Source: Oscillospiraceae bacterium
GTDB taxonomy: Bacteria; Bacillota; Clostridia; Oscillospirales; Oscillospiraceae
Reading direction: 5' to 3'
Length of the DNA: 64,000 nt
NCBI GenBank assembly: GCA_017527825.1
Contig: JAFXPO010000031.1
Span: 1 to 64,000, forward strand
This document shows positions 26,105 through 34,551 of this stretch, in pieces. The notes under the pieces were generated by a model that was not told the origin of the DNA, did not search any database, and worked only from the letters and a program-made list of their open reading frames with translations. Position numbers and translations under genes: made by a program. Each line of letters starts with the position of its first letter. Positions within the stretch are counted from its first letter, which is position 1.

Positions 26105-27142
26105 ATGTACGACACGCAAAAGCTGAAGGTCTTCTGCCGGCGCGTCATGGAGTCCGCCGGACTGCCGGAGGAGCAAAGCATTGACTTTGCCGAAAGCCTG
26201 GTCACCGCCGATATGCGCGGCATCCCCTCTCACGGCGTCACGCGGCTCAAGGCGTATCACCGCCGTCTGGCGGACGGTGTGACCGACGCCGCCGCAAAGC
26301 CTGCCATTGCCGCCGATCTTCCCTCGCTTTTGCTCATCGACGGCAACAACGCCATGGGCGTCACGACTGCCTCCTTCGCCATGCGCGAATGTGTGTCGCG
26401 GGCGAAAACGACCGGTGCGTGTTTTGCCGCCGTCCGCGGCGGCAACCACTTCGGCTACGCCGCGTACTACTCCGAGCTTGCCGCCCGCGCGGGCATGATC
26501 GGCTTCTCCCTGTGCAACGCGTCCCACGCGGTCGCCCCCTTCGGGGGACGCACCGCGGAGCTGGGCACCAATCCCCTCGCCGTGACCGTTCCCGGACGGG
26601 ATACGATCCTGCTCGATCTGGATATGGCAACCAGCCTTGTTGCGCGGGGAAAGGTCACCCTCGCGGCGAAAAAAGGTCAGTCCATCCCGTCGGATTGGGG
26701 TATCGACGAGGCGGGCAGACCCGTGACCGATCCAACCGCCGTCAGCTGCGTGCTGCCCTTCGGCGGCTACAAGGGCTACGGCATCGGGCTGGTTGTGGAG
26801 ATTCTCGCGTCCTGCATCAGCGGCGCCGCCGGTTCTCAGCAGATGGGATCGTTCTACGACTTCAGCCGTCCGCAGAATGTGGGATTCTTCCTCGGCGCAC
26901 TGAACGTCGGCGGCGTCACGGAGTTCGGCGCGTTCGCCGACCGTGTGGACGCGCTGATTCGGTCGCTCAAATCCGCGCCGAAAGCCGAGGGTTGTGACGA
27001 GATTCTCGTCGCCGGAGAGCCGGAAGCGCGCCGGTATCGCGAAGCCCTTGTCCACGGAATCGAGCTCCCCGCCGCGGTACGCGCGGAGCTGGAAGAATTG
27101 AGCCGCGTTTGCGGCGTTCCCTTTGACTGCGAATTGCCCTAG
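26105..27142 (+). CDS. Ldh_2-family malate/L-lactate-type dehydrogenase
   Basis: A 345-residue NAD(P)-dependent oxidoreductase of the unusual non-Rossmann family that includes L-malate/L-sulfolactate dehydrogenases (ComC), ureidoglycolate dehydrogenase and YiaK. The active-site His lies in ADMRGIPSHGVTRL; other landmarks are VRGGNHFGYAAYYS, GTNPLAVTVPG and LPFGGYKGYGIGL. Family enzymes act on the stereoisomer opposite to that used by D-hydroxyacid dehydrogenases, two of which lie across the divergent promoter. The gene starts 5 bases after tctA, so the substrate is probably what the transporter brings in. ATG 26105 overlaps a ribosome site in the end of tctA. Confidence 0.87.
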   Translation: MYDTQKLKVFCRRVMESAGLPEEQSIDFAESLVTADMRGIPSHGVTRLKAYHRRLADGVTDAAAKPAIAADLPSLLLIDGNNAMGVTTASFAMRECVSRAKTTGACFAAVRGGNHFGYAAYYSELAARAGMIGFSLCNASHAVAPFGGRTAELGTNPLAVTVPGRDTILLDLDMATSLVARGKVTLAAKKGQSIPSDWGIDEAGRPVTDPTAVSCVLPFGGYKGYGIGLVVEILASCISGAAGSQQMGSFYDFSRPQNVGFFLGALNVGGVTEFGAFADRVDALIRSLKSAPKAEGCDEILVAGEPEARRYREALVHGIELPAAVRAELEELSRVCGVPFDCELP

Positions 27143-27147
27143 CGGAT

Positions 27148-27194
27148 AAAGCGGTCTCGCCTCTGCCGCTTGTCAGAGTCGAGACCGCTTTTTT
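27148..27194. terminator. Terminator between Ldh_2 and RpiR genes
   Basis: A 12-bp stem AAAGCGGTCTCG / CGAGACCGCTTT with a 20-base loop, then T-run, between convergent genes. Confidence 0.75.
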
Positions 27195-27223
27195 CAGAAC
27201 GTCTCTCTTTATACAATCTTAAT

Positions 27224-28132
27224 TCACTGTTTCATCGGCTTCACATCCAGCTTCTCCATGTCGGCGGCGTAACGCTTGATGTACGTCAGGGCGCGCATCT
27301 CCTGCGTCTTTGCCTCCAGCTTTGTACCTGCCTGCTGCCACGCGTTCGCCAGCAGCAGGTGAACCAGCATGATCTGGCAGATCGTTGTGGTCGAGTAGTT
27401 CAGCGAGCTGTTCGCGTTGCGCTTGGGTGTGAGGAGCAGCACGTCCGCGTATTTCGCGCCGAGGCTTTTCTCGATCGAGGTAATAAGAATGGTGGCGGCT
27501 TTGACCCGTTTTGCCGCCATCAGCGCGTCCACAACGCTCTTGGAATTGCCGTCGTAATTGATCCCGATGACCACGTCCTCCGGTCCAAAGTAGGACACCG
27601 TGCGCATGATGAGCAGATCGTCCGACTGGAACGTCGCGTTGATTCCGGCGGAGAGCAGATGGTTCGCGCCGGCAAGCGCCGCGCCGCAGGCGCTGCCCAT
27701 GGAGCACAGCAACACCTGCCGGGCGTTGGCAATCATGCGCGAGGCACGGTTCAGCGTTTCCATATCCAAAAGATGCAGCACGCTGTTGAGGGATTGCTGT
27801 GTGAAACGGAACGCCTTGTCCACCACCGCCTCCGTGGAATCGCTTTCCAGGATGGACAGCCTCCGGTTGGAGGGATTCGACGCGCTCTGCTGGATGCTGA
27901 ACCGCAGCTCCGCGTACCCGCTGTAGCCCAGGTCCTTGCACAGGCGGACGACCGACGCGCCGCTGCATCCCGCCGCCTCCGCAAGCTGCGCGACAGACAT
28001 GCGTGAGCAGACAGGCCCGTGCTCCATGATGTAGGCAGCCGCTCGCTGCTCCGCCTTGCTCAGATCATTGAACCGGGAGGACAGCTTGGAGTAATAATCC
28101 TCCTGAAAGAGCAGTTCCTCATTGGTTTTCAT
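27224..28132 (-). CDS. RpiR/MurR-family transcriptional regulator
   Basis: A 302-residue regulator with an N-terminal winged helix-turn-helix of the RpiR type (MSVAQLAEAAGCSGASVVRLCKDLGYSGYAEL, about 45-78) and a C-terminal SIS sugar-phosphate-type domain (VLLCSMGSACGAALAGANHL and DVVIGINYDGNSKSVVDALM). Such proteins bind a phosphorylated sugar or acid and control an adjacent catabolic locus. It is convergent with the transporter operon. Its own promoter (TTGAAA-N16-TACAAT, 28173-28200) is followed at once by the repeat TGTGAA-N6-TTCACA, consistent with autoregulation. The gene diverges from an AbrB-type membrane protein. Confidence 0.92.
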   Translation of the reverse strand: MKTNEELLFQEDYYSKLSSRFNDLSKAEQRAAAYIMEHGPVCSRMSVAQLAEAAGCSGASVVRLCKDLGYSGYAELRFSIQQSASNPSNRRLSILESDSTEAVVDKAFRFTQQSLNSVLHLLDMETLNRASRMIANARQVLLCSMGSACGAALAGANHLLSAGINATFQSDDLLIMRTVSYFGPEDVVIGINYDGNSKSVVDALMAAKRVKAATILITSIEKSLGAKYADVLLLTPKRNANSSLNYSTTTICQIMLVHLLLANAWQQAGTKLEAKTQEMRALTYIKRYAADMEKLDVKPMKQ

Positions 28133-28149
28133 ACGCTTGCCCCTCTCTC

Positions 28150-28167
28150 TGTGAAATGTTTTTCACA
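28150..28167. promoter_or_regulatory. Inverted repeat TGTGAA-N6-TTCACA, candidate RpiR operator
   Basis: Located between the -10 box and the start codon of the regulator gene, where a bound repressor would block its own transcription. A related palindrome occurs at 22732-22745. Confidence 0.5.
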
Positions 28168-28172
28168 ATGGC

Positions 28173-28200
28173 ATTGTATCATATCAGGCATTGATTTCAA
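28173..28200 (-). promoter_or_regulatory. Promoter of the RpiR regulator
   Basis: Minus-strand TTGAAA, 16 bases, TACAAT, 40 bases before the start codon. Confidence 0.55.
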
Positions 28201-28253
28201 AGTGTTCTTTCATTCGACCGAAGAAAGAAGGTGCTTCCTTTCTGGAAACCGAT

Positions 28254-29315
28254 ATGCTTCTCCGGCTTGCCGTGACCATTGCCGCCGCCATGGCGGGCGG
28301 CTATGCCGCGCTGCGGCTGAAGGTTCCCGCCGGCGCGCTGATCGGCTCCATGCTGGTGGTGGCGGTGATCAACGTCGCCTTCGGCACGGCTTACATGCCG
28401 ACGAGCTGGAAATTCTACACGCAGGTCTCCACCGGCGCGTATCTCGGCGCGAAAATCTCCCGCGCCGACCTTCGGGAAATGCGCATGATCCTCAAGCCCG
28501 CGATCCTTCTGGCGATCGTGATGCTTGCGTTTACCACAGCGGTGGGAATCCTGATCGTCCGCGTCTCAGACCTGACACCGGCGACGGCGCTCTTCGCTGT
28601 TGCGCCCGCGGGCATCACGGACATGACGCTTGCTTCCATGGAATTTGACTCTGAACCCTCCATCGTCGCGCTCATACAAACGGTTCGCATCGTGTTCACC
28701 ATTTGTATGCTGCCGCCGATGATTCAACTAATTGAGCGCTGGAGCGGCACGCATCCCAACCCGCCGCCCGCCAAACAGATGGCGCCGGACGAGCGTGCGC
28801 CGTCAAAAAAGAAACAATCCATCGACGAAATTCTGCTGACGCTGGTGATCGCGCTGATCTGCGGCAGACTCGGAAAGCTGGCAGGCATTCCCGCCGGCGC
28901 CATCACCTGCTCGATGATCGGCGCGGCGGCGTTCAACCTCATCACCGACCACGCTTATATGCCGCTGCGCCTGCGCCAGTTCATCCAGCTGTTCGCCGGT
29001 GCGCTGATCGGCTGTACGGTGGGGCGGGAGCAGGTGCTCCAGATGCTCCACATCTGGAAGGTGGTGCTCATCGCCATTCTCGGCTATACCCTGCTCGATC
29101 TCGCCGCGGCGTGGGTCATCCACCGCCACACGGAAATGGACATCATCACCGCGCTGTTTTCCTCCGCGCCGGGCGGTCTGACCGACATGGCGCTGATCGC
29201 GGAGGACATGGGCGCGGACAGCATCAAGATCGCCGGGATGCATACGCTGCGGCTGATCGGCGTGGTCATCCTCTACCCGTCCATCATCGGGCTGATCGTG
29301 CGTCTGCTGACCTAA
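28254..29315 (+). CDS. AbrB-duplication family membrane protein
   Basis: A 353-residue polytopic membrane protein made of two similar halves, each with small-residue-rich helices and the repeated pattern G-A-L-I-G ... T-x-x-S-A-P-x-G-x-T-D-M (APAGITDMTLAS in the first half, SSAPGGLTDMALIAED in the second). This is the AbrB/ammonia-monooxygenase-named membrane family, which has no proven function and is not a DNA-binding AbrB. A hydrophilic Pro/Lys-rich loop (about 180-205) joins the halves. These genes often sit beside carboxylate transporters, as here. ATG 28254 has only a weak ribosome site. Confidence 0.8.
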   Translation: MLLRLAVTIAAAMAGGYAALRLKVPAGALIGSMLVVAVINVAFGTAYMPTSWKFYTQVSTGAYLGAKISRADLREMRMILKPAILLAIVMLAFTTAVGILIVRVSDLTPATALFAVAPAGITDMTLASMEFDSEPSIVALIQTVRIVFTICMLPPMIQLIERWSGTHPNPPPAKQMAPDERAPSKKKQSIDEILLTLVIALICGRLGKLAGIPAGAITCSMIGAAAFNLITDHAYMPLRLRQFIQLFAGALIGCTVGREQVLQMLHIWKVVLIAILGYTLLDLAAAWVIHRHTEMDIITALFSSAPGGLTDMALIAEDMGADSIKIAGMHTLRLIGVVILYPSIIGLIVRLLT

Positions 29316-29400
29316 GCCCGAATCACGTCTATGCGCCCTTATTTTGTTCCGGGTTTGCGCCTTTGTTCGGCGCGGTCCCGAAAGCATAGAGAGGTGCCTT

Positions 29401-31242
29401 ATGAGAAAACGCCTGAGCACGTTTCTTTTTGGCAAGCCACTGAAGGACTCCGACCTCAAGCACGAAAAACTGAACGTCCTTTGGGGCGTATCCACTTTTT
29501 CCAGCGACACGATCTCCACCGTCAGCTATGCCGGAGAGGAAATCCTGCTGGTGCTGATCCCTGTTCTCGGAACGGCGGCGTATGGCGTGTTTGTACCGGT
29601 CATTGCCGCGCTGATCGTACTGCTGGCACTGCTGGTCATCGGCTATCGGCAGATGATCGACGTCTACCCGCGCGGCGGCGGAGCCTACACCGTCGCGATG
29701 GAGAACCTCGGCAAGCTGCCCGGACTGATTGCCGGTTCGTCGCTGATCTTTGAGTATGTGATGGCGGTCGCGGTCAGCGTGAGCGCCGCCGCGGCGGCGA
29801 TCACGTCGGCGATTCCCGCGGCGGAACCGTACAAGTCGTGGATCGCGATTCTACTCATCGCCCTGCTCTCCTGGGGGCACCTGCGCGGGACGAGGGAATC
29901 GTCGGTCATCTTCGGCATACCGACGTACCTTTTCGTGCTCACCATGCTCATCCTCATCGGCGTGGGGTTTGTGCGGTGGGTCACGGGGGGATATGTCCCG
30001 CTGCAGGTCCCCGCCGTGCCCGACAGTCGGCGTGAGGCGATGACCGTGGTGCTGTTCCGCGCGTTCGCGTCGGGCTGCACGGCGATCGCGGGCGTGGAAT
30101 CCGTGTCCAACGGCGTATCCTCGTTCCGGGAACCGGCGCAGAAGACCGCGAAAAACGTGCTGCTGACCATGGCGGTCATCGTGAGCGTCATCTTCCTCGG
30201 CACCGGCATTCTCATCAGTCTGTATCACATTACCCCCAGCCCCTACGAAACGATGATCAGCCAGCTCGCGCGGACGGTGTTCGGCATTGGCAGCCCCATG
30301 TATTATGTGGCGCAGGTCATGACAGTGCTCATTCTGATTCTGGCGGCGAACACCGCCTTTGCCGATCTGCCGCACCTGATGGCGATGATGGCGCATGACG
30401 GCTACCTGCCCAGCCGGTTCATCACCCGCGGCACCCGACTCAATTACACCAACGGCATCCTGTTCATGTTCCTCAGCGCGTCGCTGCTGGTGTTTTCCTT
30501 CCATGCCAATCAGCACGAGCTGCTGCCGCTGTTTGCCAGCGTGATCTTCATTTCCTTTTTTCTGCATCAGCTCGGCATGCTGCGCTACTGGTGGCGCGCC
30601 AGGGCGCACCTGTGGCAGCCCAAGGCGCTGCTGTGCTGCGTGACGCTGGCGGTCATCTCCATCACGCTGGTGACGCTGCTCTGGAGCAGTTTCCTCGCCG
30701 GCTCATGGGTCGTTCTGCTGGGGATATCGGTGCTCACGGTGCTGATGACGGTCATCGCCCGCCACTACGACCACGTCCATCGGGAGCTGGTGCTCCGCAG
30801 TGACGCGGAGGTGCGCGCCATGCTCAGCTCTACCCACTCCGGGAAGGCGATCCTGCCAATGCGCTCCATCAACCGGGCGTTCATCAAGGCGTACAATTGT
30901 GCCAAGGATATGGGATTTACGCAGATCGAGCTGTTCTACATTGGCAGCAGCGAGGCGGAGGCAGCCGCGATCCGCGACCAGCTCCGCCGCAGCGGCATCA
31001 CAGAGCAGTTCGTGTCTGTCATAACCGAGTACCGCGACACGGAGGATATCCTGATCCACCACATCGAAGCAGAGGAGCGCAAGCTCGCCCGCCATGAGCA
31101 TCTGACGGTTCTGATCCCGAACCTGGTCACTATGAATCCAATCAAACAATATCTGCACAACGAGACCTCCCGCATTCTGCTCAGCCGTATGGCGCGGCAT
31201 CGGTATGTCTATGTATTTCAGGTGCCGTACCTGTTCCGATGA
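29401..31242 (+). CDS. APC-superfamily amino-acid permease with soluble C-terminal domain
   Basis: A 613-residue secondary transporter. Twelve hydrophobic helices occupy about 45-465. The first membrane segment carries WGVSTFSSDTISTVSYAGEE, like the unwound helix 1 of the APC fold, and YPRGGGAYTVAMENLG is the conserved helix 2-3 region. After the last helix a soluble domain of about 145 residues follows (MRSINRAFIKAYNCAKDMGF ... HLTVLIPNLVTMNP), the arrangement of large APC permeases related to KimA/YdaO-type potassium or amino-acid transporters. The substrate cannot be fixed. Start at ATG 29401 after GAGAGGTG. The next gene starts 27 bases downstream. Confidence 0.85.
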   Translation: MRKRLSTFLFGKPLKDSDLKHEKLNVLWGVSTFSSDTISTVSYAGEEILLVLIPVLGTAAYGVFVPVIAALIVLLALLVIGYRQMIDVYPRGGGAYTVAMENLGKLPGLIAGSSLIFEYVMAVAVSVSAAAAAITSAIPAAEPYKSWIAILLIALLSWGHLRGTRESSVIFGIPTYLFVLTMLILIGVGFVRWVTGGYVPLQVPAVPDSRREAMTVVLFRAFASGCTAIAGVESVSNGVSSFREPAQKTAKNVLLTMAVIVSVIFLGTGILISLYHITPSPYETMISQLARTVFGIGSPMYYVAQVMTVLILILAANTAFADLPHLMAMMAHDGYLPSRFITRGTRLNYTNGILFMFLSASLLVFSFHANQHELLPLFASVIFISFFLHQLGMLRYWWRARAHLWQPKALLCCVTLAVISITLVTLLWSSFLAGSWVVLLGISVLTVLMTVIARHYDHVHRELVLRSDAEVRAMLSSTHSGKAILPMRSINRAFIKAYNCAKDMGFTQIELFYIGSSEAEAAAIRDQLRRSGITEQFVSVITEYRDTEDILIHHIEAEERKLARHEHLTVLIPNLVTMNPIKQYLHNETSRILLSRMARHRYVYVFQVPYLFR

Positions 31243-31269
31243 GTACGCGCTGCCGGAAAGGAACTGTCC

Positions 31270-32508
31270 ATGGGCTTTCAAATTGACGTCGGCGTTTCCG
31301 CCGCGACAGTGTTTGTACAGGGGCTGCTGAGCTTTTTCTCCCCCTGTGTTCTACCCCTGCTGCCGCTGTATCTGGGCTATCTGTCCGGCGGCGCGGGAAA
31401 CGGCGAGCGCAAGCGCGTGTTCCTCAATACGCTGTGCTTTGTGCTGGGCGTCAGCTTCGCCATTTTCCTGCTGGGCATGGGGCTTTCTTTCATCGGCGGA
31501 TTGTTTGACCGCGTCCTGTTTGCCCGCATCGGCGGCGTCCTCCTGATCCTGTTCGGTCTGTACCAGCTCGGAGCGTTCGGAAGCTCCCGCCTGCTGAGCG
31601 TGGAGCGGCGGCTGCCGCTGCGGCTTGACCGGCTGGCGATGTCGCCGTGGACGGCGCTGCTGATGGGCTTCGCCTTCAGCTTCGCGTGGACGCCTTGCGT
31701 CGGACCGGTGCTCTCCGGCGTGCTGCTGATGGCGGCAAGCGCCGCGTCGCGACAGACGGGGGTGCTGCTGCTCGGCGTTTATACGCTTGGCTTCTGCCTG
31801 CCGTTTCTCGCCCTCGGTCTTTTCACCACGGAGCTGCTGGAGAAGCTGCGGGCGCATCGCGGCGTCGTGAAGTATACAGTCAAGGTCGGCGGCGCGCTGC
31901 TGATCCTCATGGGCGTGATGATGCTCACCGGCTGGATGAACAGCGTGACCGGGTATCTCTCCCGCGCCGCAGGGAGTGACGCCGCCGTGACGGAGAGCGC
32001 TCCGGCGCAAGCCGGCGAACCGGAAACCGCGGAAACGCCCGAAGCGGCGGAGGACGCCGGTGCCGTCGCCGCGCCGGACTTCACGCTGACCGACCAGTAC
32101 GGCGTGGAGCATACACTCTCCGACTACCGCGGCAAGGTGGTGTTTCTCAACTTCTGGGCGACGTGGTGCCCGCCGTGCCGCGCCGAGATGCCGGACATTC
32201 AGGCGCTCTATGAAGCCTATGGCGACGCGGCGGACGCCGAAGTGCTCATCCTCGCGGTCGCCACGCCCGGCGTCGGCGGCGAGGCGGACGAGGCGGGCGT
32301 CACCGCGTTTCTGGAGGAGAACGGCTACACCTACCCTGTGGTCATGGACCCGACGGGTGATATCCTGTACGATTACGGCATCAGCGCCTTCCCCACAACG
32401 TTTATGATCGACACGGCAGGCAACGTATTCGGCTATGTGCCCGGCGCGATGAGCGAGGAGGTCATGCGCGGCATCATTGAGCAAACCATTGCCGGTGTGC
32501 GAAGCTGA
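31270..32508 (+). CDS. CcdA-TlpA fusion: membrane thiol carrier plus thioredoxin-like domain
   Basis: A 412-residue fusion for carrying reducing equivalents across the membrane. The first 230 residues are a CcdA/DsbD-type six-helix unit with the two key cysteines in FFSPCVLPLLPLYLGYL and FAWTPCVGPVL. After an Ala/Glu linker (about 235-270) comes a TlpA/ResA thioredoxin-like domain with FLNFWATWCPPCRAEMPDI and the cis-proline loop ISAFPTTFMID. Fusion puts donor and acceptor in one chain, so it can reduce disulfides outside the cell (cytochrome maturation, sporulation or surface protein repair). It ends before a strong terminator. Confidence 0.93.
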   Translation: MGFQIDVGVSAATVFVQGLLSFFSPCVLPLLPLYLGYLSGGAGNGERKRVFLNTLCFVLGVSFAIFLLGMGLSFIGGLFDRVLFARIGGVLLILFGLYQLGAFGSSRLLSVERRLPLRLDRLAMSPWTALLMGFAFSFAWTPCVGPVLSGVLLMAASAASRQTGVLLLGVYTLGFCLPFLALGLFTTELLEKLRAHRGVVKYTVKVGGALLILMGVMMLTGWMNSVTGYLSRAAGSDAAVTESAPAQAGEPETAETPEAAEDAGAVAAPDFTLTDQYGVEHTLSDYRGKVVFLNFWATWCPPCRAEMPDIQALYEAYGDAADAEVLILAVATPGVGGEADEAGVTAFLEENGYTYPVVMDPTGDILYDYGISAFPTTFMIDTAGNVFGYVPGAMSEEVMRGIIEQTIAGVRS

Positions 32509-32571
32509 GCCGCCGCGCACGCCGGGCGAGTTGCAAGCCGACGATGCGCGCACGGCAAGCAAACATCAGTT

Positions 32572-32607
32572 AAAAGGAATAGCGGGCCGAAGCCCGCTAT
32601 TCCTTTT
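32572..32607. terminator. Bidirectional terminator between convergent genes
   Basis: A 16-bp perfect stem (32572-32587 with 32592-32607, loop CGAA), with A-run and T-run at the ends. Confidence 0.88.
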
Positions 32608-32613
32608 GCTATT

Positions 32614-34551
32614 TCAGTTCGAGGAAGAATCCCCGGACGCAAAGCTCAGCTTGGAGAGGTCCATCTGGATGCCGACACCCGCCGGACCGCCTCCGGCGTT
32701 CAGCGCAAGCACGCTGACCCGCGGCAGATCGCCTTCCGCGTATTGCAGCGAGAAGGCGCCGTCCTTCTGGTAGGTTCCCCCGGTATGGAGCGTGCAGCCA
32801 AGCAGTTTTCCGCCGCTGTCATACAGCGCTGCTGCCAGCACCGACGGTTGATTCAGGCTGTTGTACCATTCCTCCGTTACCTTTACCGTAATGCCGTTCG
32901 TGTTCGGGTCCACCCACGCGTCGCAGCCGGGGACCGAGTATTGCCGCTCAAAAGGCGTCCAGACCGCGTACAGGTGCAGCGGCGCACCCTGAGTAACGCT
33001 GACGACAGTACCGGGCGCGTAGCGGACGTCGCCGCCTTTCTGGGTCGCCCAGCCGGAGAAGGCGCAGCCGTAGGGAGCGGTTATATAATCGCTGCCGTTG
33101 ACGAGGTAAACATCCAAATCCGTACAGGACGCCAGATACCGATGCTGGACGGTCATGTTACCGCCGGCGATCGGCGTTCCGCCCTCGGCGTGATAGACGA
33201 CGTAGCTTCCGACACTGTCATCCAGCGCATACAGCGAGATCGGCTCAGCCGCCGCGCTGACGCTGCCCGCATACCAGCCGCCGCTCAAAACGTCATTGTC
33301 GTCCGCCTGCGGCGTGAGACCGGTGTGCCATCCAACCAGGTCCGTGTCCTCGCCGCCGAAGAAAAGGGACGAGGGCAGGGTGACCGATTCGGCGTTGTGA
33401 TAGCGTTGCCAGAGCTTGCCGTCCGCCAGCGTTCCGCTCAGTCCGTTGAGCAGGATATCCCCGGGGGCAAGCTCTACCCACACGGCATCAAGCGTGGTGT
33501 TTTTCTCCGGTCGGAAGGAAGCGTCCAGCGGGACAGTCCCCCCGGAGGCGGTTGCCCACGCGGTCTGCGCGTAGCCGTCGCGCGTAAAAACATAGTCCGA
33601 GAGTTGGTAGCGAGCCGGATAGTAGTTGATGAGGTCGGTGTACGTCGCGCCGGCGTATACCCCGCCGCCGCCGATGAGTCGCAGGCGGTACTGATCGATC
33701 TTGATGGAGAAGTGTCCTTCTTGTTCCAGAAGCGTCGTGTGCTCGTCGTAGTACCAATTGTCCACTTCGGTCTTGTCGAACAGCACCGGCTCCGCGCGAA
33801 CGCCCGAAGCGTTCTGTCCGCCGTACAGCTCAGCGTTGACGCAGCCAACCTCAAACACACCGTCGGTGTAGACCGCGGGCGCGGCGCTGCCCGCGCTACC
33901 GCCGCGCAGCACGGCGTCCGTGTGGATACCGATGTCTCCGCCGTGAATGGCGCAGCCCGCGGTCACGTTGGAGCCGGACGCTGCCGTGCCGCCGGTGGCG
34001 GTCAGCCTGCTTCCCTGGTTCGCCGGACCATAAATGGCGGCAGAGCTTCTCGCGTTGATTCCGTGCCCGCAGATTGCGTCGCCGGACGCGCCGCCGCCGG
34101 TAAACGCCGCTGTTCCGCCGTAGAGGTAGGCAAATATGACATCAGCGTCAATCGCGTCGCCGCCCATGACCGTACCGCTGCCGCCGGAAACGGTCAGGGT
34201 GCCGCTGTTCACAAAGACCTGCAACACACCGGAGACGATGATGCCGTCACTGGCGTATGCGCCATCTTCGCCCTGAATGGTCACGTCCCCGGTGCTGTAG
34301 ACGGTCAGATCCCCGCTTGCGCGGATACCGGAACCGCTGTAGTTGTTCAGCCGAAGCGCTCCGTCCTCATACTCCCAGCCGTTGCCGGAGCGCACCTCGT
34401 TGAAGCGGATGCTCAGATTGTCAATGATCAGGTAATAGGGCTGTACGCCGCTGCCCCCCAGCACAGGCTGGCTGATTGCCTGAACGGGCAGGGTGAACAG
34501 CAGGAGCAGCGAAAGATTCAGGCAGAGCAACTTGGAATGGATCGTCTTCAT
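32614..34551 (-). CDS. Secreted beta-helix-like surface protein
   Basis: A 645-residue exported protein with signal peptide (LLCLNLSLLLLFTLPVQAIS). Residues about 40-270 are Gly/Ser/Thr-rich with the pattern of a right-handed beta-helix (ALRLNNYSGSGIRASGDLTV, GVLQVFVNSGTLTVSGGSG, GGDAIDADVIFAYLYGG), like the carbohydrate-binding proteins related to Cthe_2159. The second half has bacterial-repeat (InlB-type) features such as GYAQTAWATASGG and CAFSGWATQKGGDVRYAPGT. There is no sortase motif or SLH domain. ATG 34551 follows AAAAGGAGG and overlaps the stop of the O-antigen-ligase-like gene, so the two are co-translated, hinting at a role in the cell envelope. Confidence 0.75.
   Translation of the reverse strand: MKTIHSKLLCLNLSLLLLFTLPVQAISQPVLGGSGVQPYYLIIDNLSIRFNEVRSGNGWEYEDGALRLNNYSGSGIRASGDLTVYSTGDVTIQGEDGAYASDGIIVSGVLQVFVNSGTLTVSGGSGTVMGGDAIDADVIFAYLYGGTAAFTGGGASGDAICGHGINARSSAAIYGPANQGSRLTATGGTAASGSNVTAGCAIHGGDIGIHTDAVLRGGSAGSAAPAVYTDGVFEVGCVNAELYGGQNASGVRAEPVLFDKTEVDNWYYDEHTTLLEQEGHFSIKIDQYRLRLIGGGGVYAGATYTDLINYYPARYQLSDYVFTRDGYAQTAWATASGGTVPLDASFRPEKNTTLDAVWVELAPGDILLNGLSGTLADGKLWQRYHNAESVTLPSSLFFGGEDTDLVGWHTGLTPQADDNDVLSGGWYAGSVSAAAEPISLYALDDSVGSYVVYHAEGGTPIAGGNMTVQHRYLASCTDLDVYLVNGSDYITAPYGCAFSGWATQKGGDVRYAPGTVVSVTQGAPLHLYAVWTPFERQYSVPGCDAWVDPNTNGITVKVTEEWYNSLNQPSVLAAALYDSGGKLLGCTLHTGGTYQKDGAFSLQYAEGDLPRVSVLALNAGGGPAGVGIQMDLSKLSFASGDSSSN

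Noticed and set aside
28254..29315. Reading the AbrB-named protein as a transcription factor
   Set aside because: The protein is polytopic with duplicated membrane halves and has no DNA-binding domain; the name is a database artefact.
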